From: Priapulus caudatus
Lineage: Eukaryota; Priapulida; Priapulimorpha; Priapulimorphida; Priapulidae
Reading direction: 5' to 3'
DNA: 21,405 nt
Assembly: GCF_000485595.1 (NCBI RefSeq)
Contig: NW_014577172.1
Span: 87,272-108,676 of the forward strand
A model generated the notes under the pieces. That model searched no databases. It was not told the DNA's origin and saw only the letters and a program-made list of their open reading frames with translations. The position numbers and the translations under genes were made by a program. Every line of letters starts with the position of its first letter. Position 1 is the first letter of the stretch. Below, one piece after another: positions 9,864 through 19,568 of the stretch.

Positions 9864-10523
9864 GTATATCACTCGGTAATATGCGTCTGTGTCGTAGTTG
9901 ACTACGTCATCAGAGCTGGTGCTCTGAACAGACGCGCTGAGCAACCAGACTCGGGTTGGGAGTATCGATTCGATCTAGACTGACACCATCTGTTTCGTGA
10001 CTGGTGTGTGAGTAGCGCACCTGCACGGTCGGTTGACCATCTATAACCTGCATGGTGTATCGACCACCTACGTGGCCACCTGGAGTAAGTGGTGAGCTTG
10101 ATTATTATTTCGATGAACGGTGGTGAACTGGCAGCTTCGCGTACACGTATGTGCCTCTGTGAATGCAGTGTGGATGGTACCGATAGCGCTGTGCGAGAAT
10201 GAAACCCAGTGCACCTACAGTCTCCGTTAACAGGTCAGTGTTGAATCAAGTGCATGGAGAATATTTTAAGCGTATTTTAGATCTCGTGTGTTGCCGCTTT
10301 GATGTGTGAATCAGGGGGCATACAGGTGCGTGCATCGCTTCTGTTTACGCTGGTTAGCTTATCCGTGTTTATGCATCTCGCGTACGCCATGATTCGATGG
10401 GTGGTAACATGTGCTACCGTGTAGCGAAGGATGCGCAGGAGGGAAACTAACATTATATGATTTTTCTTGGGGGTAACGTTTGCCGTACTTGTCGCGTTAC
10501 CGTCACTTCACCGTCGCTGCCGA
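9864..10523. other. Intron sequence without recognised features
   Basis: Mixed sequence with repeated GGTG/CACC words. No exon with both splice signals and a familiar peptide was found. Confidence 0.4.
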
Positions 10524-10865
10524 TGTTATGTACACTGCGTATGTTACATATGTTACGTATACTGCGTATGTTACGTACACTGCGTATGTTACGTATGTTA
10601 TTTTTACTGCGTATGTTACGTATGTTATGTATACTGCGTATGTTACGTATGTTATATGTACACTGCGTATGTTAAGTATGTTACGTATACTGCGTATGTT
10701 ACGTATGTTACGTATACTGCGTATGTTACGTATGTTACGTATACTGCCTATGTTACGTATGTTACGTATACTGCGTATGTTACTGCGTATGTTACTGCGT
10801 ATGTTATGTACACTGCGTATGTTACGTATGTTACGTATGTTACGTATGTTATGTATACTGCGTTC
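10524..10865 (+). repeat. GTATGTTAC-based minisatellite
   Basis: Tandem 9-10 bp motif (CGTATGTTA) interspersed with TACTGCGTATG, giving larger units of ~27-28 bp. It lies in the intron between exons 8821 and 16828. It is not attached to a recognisable splice site. Long open frames here (YVTYTAYVT-type) are a product of the period. Confidence 0.9.
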
Positions 10866-11147
10866 CCACTTGTACATGTGCATATTAGACTATAAACTAT
10901 GCGTACGATCTAGATGTAATTATGCAGCCTTTCGCTTCACTATAGACAAGGTTACAGAGACTGCACGTGGCCGAGTGAAGTGCTATAGTATACTTATAGA
11001 GGGTTAGGCGCGATCCAGATAGGAGAGACAGTTGTCACGCACTGATGACAGAAAACACTGTCATGGCAACACCCGTGCTGTGCTGTGCTGTGTCGTGTGC
11101 GTGGACCTTACAATTAACGCCCTACAGTCACATAACACTTCTCTCTC

Positions 11148-11655
11148 ACACACACAGAGACACACACAGACACACACAGACACACAAACAACACATACAC
11201 ACATTTCTCTCCACTCTTCTCTCTTTCTCTCACACACCATAACCCAGAGCACGCACGCACACACACAACCGCGACACGCACGCCACGCGCGCGCAGCGCA
11301 CACCAACACACCACGGCGCACGCGCACACACAAGCACCACCGCGCGCGCCGACAACACACACACACCACACACACCACAGCCACACACACAACACACACA
11401 CAAACACAACACACACATACCACACACAGCACAACACACACACACCACACACCGCAGCAACACAGCAGCACACACACACACACGCCACACACCGCGCACA
11501 CACACACACACAGCACACACACACGAACACCATCACACACACACGCACACGCGACACGCACACGCACACGCAGCACGCCACCACTCGCACACACACACAA
11601 CACACACACACACACACACGACGCGCACGCACACGCACACACACACGACACACCA
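11148..11655. repeat. CA-rich compound microsatellite
   Basis: (CA)n interrupted by GC and CG steps, with a CT patch at 11205-11235. Long open frames on both strands (THTHT or CVCVC) are period artefacts. Confidence 0.95.
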
Positions 11656-11696
11656 CCTCTCGTCTCTCTCTTAAAAACTGCGTCGAACTAGTGACA

Positions 11697-12944
11697 GTGA
11701 TGGAGTATGGCAGTGTAGCCGTGCGCGGACGCTTTGTATAATCACGTGCGCCCACTGAGTACTGACAAGGACGTTTGCTTTTTAGCGTCAATCTCACACA
11801 TAATACACGTTATAATATAACATATATCACGACGGAATTTGTTCACACTGTCGCGATTAACAGCTAGAAATAGAACCCAACGAAAATATTACCTTTTAAA
11901 AAGGCAAATATGTTCTAGCGCCAACAGAGCACGCGCGACGGAAATACACGCTAAATGTGAACGCAGAAATGAGCACACGAATGCACAATTTTAAAGAGCT
12001 GCCTGTAGAGCGAGAAATTGGTTAAATCGATTATCTTTGCAGCGTTATGCCACGTGTAAATTACGATGACGTTATTATCAACAAGAAGATCAGATAATAA
12101 CAGATAGGAACTTGATTCTAGCTTACAGTTTGCAATCCTCGGACAGGACAAGCTAGAGGAGCAGCTTTACGACAGTAACTCGACAACTACCAGGAAGCGT
12201 GTCAATAGTATTGTTCTCTGCATTGTCAACGAAGCAGCTCGACAAGTGCACCTTCTCTGTTACAGTTGAGTTTACAGTCCTCGGAGCCTGTCTTACGCCA
12301 ACCAGGCAAGCTCAGCAGGCAGACTTATGCGCAGACGACAACACAACATCGCGTTACACAGCGTACTAATAGAATTGCCACAAGGTATTATAGATATGCC
12401 ACGAAAGAGCAAGAGCGGCAGGGCAGAGGCAGGCTGTATCAATAAAGGCGTAAGATGAACAGAAGCATCGATCTGACAGCTTGCCATTGTCTCTAAGCGT
12501 GTATTTCATTACAATCGAATTCAACGGCTTCTGTGTTTACATGTTAAACGTAACGAATGTTTACCTTCATAGGTAATTTTCGGTATTGTCGACCTTCAGG
12601 CGAACAAGCCTTTATCGGCTGGTATCTACCTCTCTGCATGCTAAATTACTTCAATCGTTGATATCTTTCATAAGGCGGAAAACATCAAAAGATTTTAGTT
12701 AAATTTTCAGAGGGCTCGGTCTAAATAAGATATATTTTACAGTTAATTAATCAATTCACTCAGGAAGATAATTTAAACACATGGAATAGCGATTATCTGC
12801 AAATTTATCAATTAACTGCGTTTAATCTCACCGCCGTAATCCAATGTTTAATCGATAAGTAGCGAGAGAAAGCTGCGCACGTGCATGAAGTATGTAGTAC
12901 AGTCAAATACAACATACGCGTTTCTTTTATCTACAGTAACCCTA
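11697..12944 (+). repeat. Duplicated segment, copy 2 (noisy)
   Basis: Direct copy of 8403-9704 with frequent 1-2 base indels, and with the 17-bp donor minisatellite shortened from about nine units to about two. See the pseudogene entry at 12129 for the exon inside it. The left edge abuts the CA-rich tract ending near 11655. The right edge lies at CAGTAACCCT. Confidence 0.9.
12129..12361 (+). pseudogene. Second, indel-broken copy of the 8821-9033 exon
   Basis: Seen: the acceptor AGCTTACAG ends at 12128. The following 233 nt match exon 8821-9033 (213 nt) base for base apart from many single-base differences, most of them insertions. Examples are shared blocks GCGTGTCAATAGTAT, ACCAGGCAAGCT and CAGACGACAAC. 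The frame breaks repeatedly and the donor is lost (CACAG|CGTACT in place of CACAG|GTATAT). The error style is that of unpolished single-pass long reads. It may be a second haplotype wrongly placed in tandem, not a true pseudo-exon. Confidence 0.85.
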
Positions 12945-13061
12945 TATATTATTATATAGTAGTCATGTCTATTATAGTATATATAGTTATGTCTATATAA
13001 TAATAATATATAGTATATATATATATAGTAGTCATGTCTATATAACAGTATATATTATATA
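12945..13061. repeat. AT-rich degenerate tandem repeat
   Basis: Three partial copies of TAGTAGTCATGTCTAT with TATATA spacers, between the duplicated segment and the MITE-like element. Confidence 0.7.
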
Positions 13062-13556
13062 TACAGGCCCGTAGGCCAGGGGGGGGGGGCGTTGGGGAGT
13101 TCGACGAACCCCCGAGCCTCCCCCCGCAAGACAAAAAAAATTTTGTTGTAAAATTGCGAAGAACTTTCACCTAAGTCGCCTCCATTTTAGTGTAAATAAT
13201 TGCAAAATCTCCATCGTGCGGAGAGGTGAACAGTGAACACCCTCCATCCCACACCCTCCCCCCGCTCGGTCGCTATGGCCTCCCTCGCCTGCGTCGTTCG
13301 CGCCGAGCAGCGGCGTGTACACAGGGGGGTCCAGGGAGTCCAGACCCCCCTTTGCTCGCGCAGGAAAAGCATCTGAGGGGGGTGTAATTTTAAAAATATT
13401 CTGGGAGGAGGGCCCAGACCCCCTTCGCTGCGCTCTAACTTTGGGTTACGTATATACCCCCCCCTGGTACAAACTCTGTACACGCCCTGCCCGAGCAACA
13501 TTGCTAATCATGAAAAAACGAACCCCCCCCCCAAATAAAGCTGCTACGGCCTGTAT
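13062..13556. mobile_element. MITE-like non-autonomous DNA transposon
   Basis: The left end is TACAGGCCCGTAGG and the right end reverse-complemented is TACAGGCCGTAGCAG, an imperfect terminal inverted repeat of about 14 bp. TATA-type sequence on both sides makes the target duplication ambiguous (TA or longer). Inside are a G10 run near the left end, C-runs near the right end and the GTTCGACGAAC hairpin. Phrases such as CCAGACCCCCC and TTTGCTCGCGCAGG recall repeats common in marine invertebrate genomes (recalled, not searched). No transposase is encoded. Family not assigned. Confidence 0.6.
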
Positions 13557-13639
13557 ATATATATATCTCACTATTTACTCCTGTTATCATCGATGGTGCC
13601 TCATCGGCTTTTAAAGCAAGACATTCTGGTCGTTGGTTT

Positions 13640-13872
13640 ACACGTTACGTCGCACGCACGCCGGCGCCGCACGCCCGCGCACGCAGAGAGGCGTGCATCG
13701 CGCACGGCCCGTACACGCACCACACGCAAGCATGCACGCGCCCACGCACACACACACCACCAACGCACGCGCACGCACGCACACACGCACCAGCCACGCA
13801 CGCACCGCACGCCACACACACACACAACACACAACACACCACTATAATATATATATATATATATATTTCTCA
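13640..13872. repeat. GCAC/CA-rich tract followed by (AT)n
   Basis: CACGCACG-type repeats to 13843, then (AT)n to about 13866, just before the acceptor of candidate exon 13874. Confidence 0.9.
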
Positions 13873-13873
13873 G

Positions 13874-14084
13874 GCACCCGATTCGACGAACTCATTCGCG
13901 GTCGGATCTCGTCGGCTGTCGACGTCGGCATCGCATCCGTCGTTTCCGTCGTCGTTCAGCTACCAGGCCGACATCGAGGACGGAGCCGACGATGGAGCTT
14001 TTCAGATGATATCAGCGAGAGTCCGCCGCCTCTCAACTGCCACGGCATTCTACAGTCAGAGACGACGTGCAGGAGAACTACGAG
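13874..14084 (+). CDS. Candidate cassette exon, product unknown
   Basis: Seen: an (AT)n-TTTCTCAG acceptor, then 211 nt open in phase 0 (SASHPSFPSSFSYQADIEDG, later GAFQMISARVRRLSTATAFY), and a good donor ACGAG|GTATAT. It ends in phase 1. The only nearby exon candidate able to take phase 1 and restore phase 0 is the 65-nt one at 16294. The pair would add 92 residues in frame between the exons at 8821 and 16828. The donor is followed at once by a tandem array, as with the two strong junction arrays. Against: exons 8821 and 16828 join well without it, and I do not recognise the peptide. A second frame is also open through the same span. Confidence 0.3.
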
Positions 14085-15440
14085 GTATATACGCGAGGTT
14101 ATATATGTACAGTTACGTGTAGTTATATATGTACAGGTACCGTGAGTTATATATGGTACAGTACCGTGAGGCTGTATATATGTCACAGTTAGCGTGAGGT
14201 TTATATGTACGTTACCGTGTAGATAGTTATATATGTACAGTTACCGTGAGGTTATATATGTACAGTACCGTGAGGTTATATATGTACAGTTTACCGTGTA
14301 GTTATATATGTACAGTTACCGTGAGGTTATATATGTACAGTTACCGTGAGGTTATATATTACGTTTACTGTGCTAGTTATATAGTGCCTACAGTTACGTG
14401 AGGTTATATATGTACAGTTACCGCTGTAGTTATATAGCCTCAGTTACTGTGTATTTATATAGTGCTACAGTTACTGTGTATTATATATGTACATTTATCG
14501 TGTTTAATTATTATATATGTACAGTTACGTGTAGGTATATATGTACAGTTACGCGTGTAGTTAATAGATCCTACACTTACTGATGTGTTTATATGTAACG
14601 TTACTTGTGGTAGTTATATATTTACCTTCGTGCTGTTATATATGTTACAGTTACCGTGAGGTTATAGATATGTACAGTTACCGTGAGGTTATATATGTAC
14701 TGTTACTGTGTGTTTATATGTACTGTTACTGTGTGTTTATATGTACTGTTATTGTGTGTTTATATGTGTGTTGTTACTGTGTGGTTATATGTAATATTAC
14801 TGTGTGGTTATCTGTATTACAGTTACTGTGAATTAATATATGTACAGTTACCGTGTGTTTATATATGTACAGATTACCGTGAGCGATATATGTACCAGCT
14901 TACCGGGAGGTTAATATATATGTACAGGTACCGTGAGGTTACTATATCTAACAGTTACGGTAGTTATATATGTACATGTTTACCGTGAGCTTATATATGT
15001 ACAGTTACTTAAAGTGTATATATGTTACGTTACCGTGAGCCGTTTATAGATGTGCTGCCTACTGTGTGTTTATATGTTACTGTTTATTGCATTGATGTTT
15101 ATTATGTGTGCCGTTACTGCTGTGTTTATATGCTCTGTTATTGGTGTTTATATGTACTGCTTATGTGTGTTTATATATGTGTGCTAGTTTAGGGTGTGGG
15201 TGTATAGGTGTACTGTTGGAGTGGTGTGTGTTATATGTGGCTGTGTACTGGTGTGTTATAGGGTGCTACTGGTATTGTGGTGTGGGTAGTGATGTAGCTG
15301 TGTATGGTGGTGGTTGTTGAGTGTGGAGCTGTGTAGCGTGGTCGTTGTGTTGGCGTTATATGTACAATTACTGTGTACCGTAAGTTGTATGTACTGTGTT
15401 ACCTTGTGGTTACATTGTACTCTTACTGTATACCGTGTAG
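14085..15440 (+). repeat. ~25-bp minisatellite decaying into GT-rich repeat
   Basis: Roughly 35-40 copies of a unit of the form GTTATATATGTACAG plus TTACCGTGAG, from the donor of candidate exon 13874-14084 to about 15045. It then decays into GTGTTTATATGTACTG variants and a GT-rich stretch to 15440. The first boundary (CGAG|GTATAT) resembles the unit border GTGAG|GTTATAT. Indels are common throughout. Confidence 0.9.
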
Positions 15441-15580
15441 TGTGAGCTATGGTAATATCATAAAACAGAGTATAGCCGAGTAAATAATTTTATTGTAGAA
15501 GTACCCTCTTTCTACGCGTGGAAATCATACCTAGCGCAAGCTACGGCTACGAGTAGGTATGTTTAACACGTTCACAATGC

Positions 15581-15960
15581 CACACCTGATAGCTCGCAGT
15601 CTCCCATACGTCACAGCTGATAGCATGGTTAGCAAACAACATTAGTATTGCTTCATTCAGGGGCAGGCAAGCCAGCATCCCTTAATTAAGCACGCTGAAA
15701 GCAAGTCTGCATAGCAACGTCACCACTATACCTGATAGAGTAGGTCTGTTAGACAGCCCCCGTTAGCTCACACTTGATTCCAGGTTTGTTGGACAGGCGT
15801 TCTTTTATGGTACACTTGAGAGCAGGTATATGCTCGCCTCGTCGTATATAACCTTTCACGTATGTTACACCTGTACGCAGGTGTTAATTGTCAGCCGTCA
15901 TTAGTTATTTGATACCTGAGACATAGTTGTAGCAAGAGATCGGCATTGAATACCTAAGTC
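15581..15960. repeat. Ancient degenerate ~40-55 bp tandem repeat
   Basis: Recurrent core of the type CACACCTGATAGC..GG near 15581, 15612, 15691 (weak), 15727, 15769, 15811, 15867 and 15911. Several copies are followed by a TGTTAGACAG-like tail (15745, 15787). Cores contain E-box hexamers (CACCTG at 15583, CAGCTG at 15614, CAGGTG at 15878). Confidence 0.4.
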
Positions 15961-16084
15961 AACACGTGAGTGGGGCGAACTGCTCCAAGCTAATTCACAC
16001 CACCTATACTCTTAGCTGAAGCCACCCCGGCATGGTGCAGTACGTATATATGATACCATGCACAAGATAGCGCAGCAGCCATCA

Positions 16085-16093
16085 CACGCCACA

Positions 16094-16125
<32 letters not shown>

Positions 16126-16155
16126 CACACGCACACACGCACGCACACACACCGC
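16085..16155. repeat. (GCAC)n microsatellite
   Basis: Regular ACGC tetranucleotide repeat with CA interruptions toward its right end. Confidence 0.95.
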
Positions 16156-16293
16156 TCCGCGTCAGAGCTATACCTTGCATGGCCTATAACAAAATCAGTG
16201 GTCGCACGGAAAACTCCGCCATATATATAATCATTTATTTATACTATGCGAACTGTATATGCAATCCAAATGTCCCTTTCCGCAATTTTACAG

Positions 16294-16358
16294 TGACATT
16301 CAAGCGCGGCAACATTTATTGCCGTGGTATGCGTGATGCAATCGCTTCGCGCGCGCAG
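16294..16358 (+). CDS. Candidate 65-nt cassette exon partnering 13874-14084
   Basis: Seen: a pyrimidine-bearing acceptor TTTCCGCAATTTTACAG, 65 nt, and the donor GCGCGCAG|GTAATA. In phase 1 it reads V-TFKRGNIYCRGMRDAIASRAQ with no stop and leaves phase 0, as the next exon (16828) requires. Its length modulo 3 is exactly what is needed after the 211-nt candidate. The product is unknown. The support is splice signals and phase only. Confidence 0.25.
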
Positions 16359-16827
16359 GTAATATACGACGGGCTGCCATCGTGCAGCGTGGTCTATATT
16401 GACATGTTTGCATATAGCGGTGGATACAATGCTACAGTCACACAACTGCGCCCCCCCCCCCTAGTATTGATGGGAGACCGCACCACGTAATCGTAAAACA
16501 CATACAGGCGGAATCATTCTCCTCCGCTCGCTTTACCTAACGGATTTATTAGCCTAGGAAATTAATCAGCATCACACGTATGGTGAGAAAATATCCGCAT
16601 ATTTACATCGTCCTTCTGTAATGCACTATAACTGCATGCGTAGTCTGTTTCCCCGCCGCGCAGCACACACCCACCCTCCCCACCTGCCTAGCCACGATGA
16701 TTCTTACTACGCTTAGGTAAGCCACTTCAGTCTCCCTATGTAGCGAAGAAACAATACGGCATGGGAGGCAGAGCAAGCCTAGATTATGATGTGGATGACA
16801 ATGACGATGCATTCCGTGATGTTTCAG

Positions 16828-17037
16828 CTCAAGCAGGAGGTACTGGAAGCGTACAATCGCATACGACAGCTGTGTAGATATCTACAGCAGTCCAACCACA
16901 GGTGCCAAGATGACAACGGGATTGACGATGGCTGGGCGTCTGACAGCGGTGAATGGCACGTGCAATCAGGAAAGCTGCGTGGTGTCACCAAGGAGTTGGA
17001 GTCGCTCGTAGATAACGCATTTAAAGAATATGTGATG
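16828..17037 (+). CDS. BICDL1: BICDL1-like coding exon with the LEAY/RQLC motif
   Basis: Seen: the acceptor GATGTTTCAG ends at 16827, 70 codons follow in phase 0, and the donor is GTGATG|GTAAAT. The peptide begins LKQEVLEAYNRIRQLCRYLQ, has an acidic/Ser linker (DDNGIDDGWASDSGE) and ends in a helix, LRGVTKELESLVDNAFKEY. Family knowledge: vertebrate BICDL1 has LWEAYCQVRYLC, a Ser/Asp linker and LRTALNELKRLIQSIVDG in the same order, so this is one of the most diagnostic exons here. It continues directly into the exon at 19272 without a gap in the alignment. Odd: the last 12 exon bases (GAATATGTGATG) are part of the 26-bp minisatellite unit that fills the following ~1.1 kb of intron. The natural donor is therefore the first of about forty near-copies. 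Confidence 0.9.
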
Positions 17038-18140
17038 GTAAATGAGATATAGAATATGCGATGGTAAATCAGATATAGAATATGTGATGGCGGTTAAATG
17101 ACGATACTAGAATATGCGATGGTAAATGAGATATAGAATATGCGATGGTAAATGAGATATAGAATATGCGATGGTAAATGAGATATAGAATATGCGATGG
17201 TAAATGAGATATGAATATGCGATGGGTAAATGAGATATAGAATATGTGATGGTAAATGAGATATAGGGAATATCCCCGATGCGTGAAATGAGCATATCAG
17301 AATAGTGATGGTAAATGAGATATAGAATCATGCGATGGGTAAATGAGATATAGAATATGCGATGGTAAATGAGATATAGAATATGTGATGGTAAATGAGA
17401 TATAGAATATGCGATGGTAAATGAGATATAGAATATGCGATGGTAAATGAGATATAGAATATGCGATGGTAAAATGAATATAGACATATGGATGTAAATG
17501 AGGATATTAACGAATATGCGATGCCGGTAATGAAATTATTAGAATATGCAGATGCTAAATGAGATAATAGAAGTATGCGATGCCGTAAATGTGATTAGAA
17601 TATTGAATGGTAAGATGAGATATGAATATGCGATGGTAAAGAGATATAGAATATGTCGATGGTTAAATGAGATATAGAATACTGCCGATGGGTAAATATG
17701 AGATATAGAATAGACGAATGGTAAATGAGATTATAGGGAATATTGCGTATGCGCTAATAAAGATATAGAATATGCGATGGTAAATGAGATAGAATATGCG
17801 ATGGTAAATGAGATATAGAATATGCGATGGTAAATGAGATATAGAATATGTGATGGTAAATGAGATATAGAATATGCGATGCGTTCATGACGATATAGGA
17901 ATATGTGATGGTAAATGAGACTATAGAATATTGCGATGGCCTTAAATGAGATATAGAATATGCGATGGTACATGAGATAAGAATATGTGATGTAAATGAG
18001 ATATAGAATATGCGATGGTAAATGAGATATAGAATATGCCGGATGCGTACATGAGTATAGAATATGCAGATCGGTAATGACAGATATAGAATATGCGATA
18101 GGTAAATGAATCATAGAATATGCGATGCGTAAATGAAACA
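17038..18140 (+). repeat. 26-bp minisatellite carrying repeated splice donors
   Basis: About forty copies of a 26-bp unit that begins GTAAATGAGATATAG and ends AATATGCGATG. The array starts at the first intron base after exon 16828-17037. The exon's last 12 bases (GAATATGTGATG) match the unit's end, so each unit border recreates GATG|GTAAATGAG. Units up to about 17450 are nearly perfect; from there to 18140 they carry many single-base indels, consistent with poor consensus. Confidence 0.95.
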
Positions 18141-18147
18141 GGAATCA

Positions 18148-18950
18148 AATTGCGATACTGTGGCGATATTCGCGATGACTACATTTTCGCGCATTAAAGA
18201 ATAGTGATGATAAAAGGAGATACCGTGAGTGTAGCGTTACACGAGATATCTAAGCGACTGCATTTTCTGCTCCTTATATCATATCTGACAGTAACGATCC
18301 CGGATCCAAACGCGCCTACGCGATCAGCTGTATTATGAACCGACATATTCGGCGCGATTTCTAGCTCCTGTCATATATATGCGTATGAAGCGGAAGATGC
18401 ACGCCTGAGGAATGCATATGCGGCGCGTCTTTGAAGCACCTGAACATTCCTGCGAGGTGTGAATCAACTACCGGATTCATAACACGATCACGTTTTTGAG
18501 TAGACGAGCACGCGCTTGTGACAGGCGATATAATAAATGCCCACATCAATATTCGCAGTCCAACGACTAGAATAAGATGCATTGAAAAAGGAAGGGTTCG
18601 TGAAATAACATGTCAATACTTAATGTGCGCTAGAGAACAAGCAGGAGGAGCAGAGATACCAGGGACGAGCTGCTTGGTACGGCTGAAAGCGTGTCTCACT
18701 AAGTCCCAAATCCAAACTCATGCGAGAGCGAACTGATCGAGGGAAATAAAGTACTCACGAGATGAAGAGAAGCGGGCCGCCCCCTCGATTCTAGAAAAGG
18801 ATCGTGAAGAAAAAAGAACGAAGAGTCTTAGCAACTCACACAACGCGTCGTAAACCAAAAAAATATTCTCAAGCCGGTGGGATCACCGTCATAGATTTTT
18901 TGTTAGAGAAATCGTGGGTAGCAATTCAATGTGATTTGACAAGTATATTA

Positions 18951-18982
<32 letters not shown>

Positions 18983-19083
18983 CTTACCTTGAAGAACATT
19001 ATTTTATTTAAAGCGAATTTAAAGAAATTTTGATCTCTGGATTCACGCCCTGGATACGGTAAAACTCGTTTTCCGCCACAGAT
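18148..19083. other. Intron between exons 16828 and 19272, non-repeat part
   Basis: Unique sequence with a (TA)n at 18948-18980. The protein alignment runs straight from the exon at 16828 to that at 19272, so no missing exon is expected. Short open frames at 18361-18736 are not recognised. Confidence 0.55.
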
Positions 19084-19101
19084 CCGTTGTCATGACAACG
19101 G
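19084..19101. promoter_or_regulatory. Palindrome resembling an RFX X-box
   Basis: CCGTTGTCATGACAACGG is a perfect 18-bp palindrome. It contains GTTGTC-AT-GACAAC, one base per half-site away from the classical RFX dimer site GTTGCC-AT-GGCAAC (established motif). It lies in the intron before exon 19272. Function is inferred only. Confidence 0.3.
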
Positions 19102-19271
19102 TGGCGCCGCCGAACAATTGATCCGATTGATTATTGTCGACATTAAATTATTTAACGGTCGAATAAATGTTACATTGACGCTCCAAAAACTAAAAGTTTA
19201 TGATACAATTAGAGCCGTTGAATGGTTTATATCGACTCGGGAACAGCATAAACGTACTTGTTGCCTTACAG

Positions 19272-19414
19272 CTGACGAGACAACACAAGGAGATAGCCGA
19301 GCTTCAGGCTGAACGAGACAAACTACAAGATATTGCTGCTAACGAATCGAGCGAACTTGCCATCGATGAAGTGTTAAAACAAACCAGACAGGAGAGACGT
19401 GACGTCACAAAAAG
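19272..19414 (+). CDS. BICDL1: BICDL1-like coding exon (C-terminal coiled coil, first part)
   Basis: Seen: the acceptor TGCCTTACAG ends at 19271. The exon has 47 codons plus two bases (phase 0 in, phase 2 out) and the donor is AAAAAG|GTAAAC. The peptide runs LTRQHKEIAELQAERDKLQ, then NESSELAIDEVLKQTRQERR. Family knowledge: it aligns with the vertebrate stretch ending in TALKEERDRLR and continuing into KEQLQKAIRDRDEA. This is the start of the C-terminal coiled coil that binds Rab6-type GTPases in BICD and BICDL proteins. The split arginine codon AG|G is completed exactly by the first base of the exon at 20123, which supports both borders. No minisatellite follows this donor. Confidence 0.9.
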
Positions 19415-19568
19415 GTAAACAACCCCCCATTACGTGTATTGGTTACGTCATGTGGGATAGAATAGATTTTAAGATTTTTTACAGCCGTTTTGCGCCTGCT
19501 GTCACATGCAATTTAACATAATTAACAACTCATTATCTCATATTTTAATTACGTAAAAAATGTATTAC

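Noticed and set aside
10457-11007. Overlapping frames such as YVTYTAYVTYVT in three readings and on the reverse strand
   Set aside because: A nine-base period is open in several frames by construction. No conserved domain.
11032-11797. Long open frames on both strands in the CA-rich block
   Set aside because: They translate to THTHT or CVCVC, as expected for an uninterrupted dinucleotide repeat.
13187-13614. Open frames inside the MITE-like element
   Set aside because: They cross G/C runs and terminal repeats; nothing resembles a transposase.
17038-18150. CRISPR-like look of the regular 26-bp array
   Set aside because: There are no unique spacers between repeats, units are head-to-tail, and the setting is a eukaryotic intron.
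18361-18736. Short frames on both strands between the 26-bp array and exon 19272
   Set aside because: No recognised motif. The flanking exons align without a gap, so no extra exon is needed.
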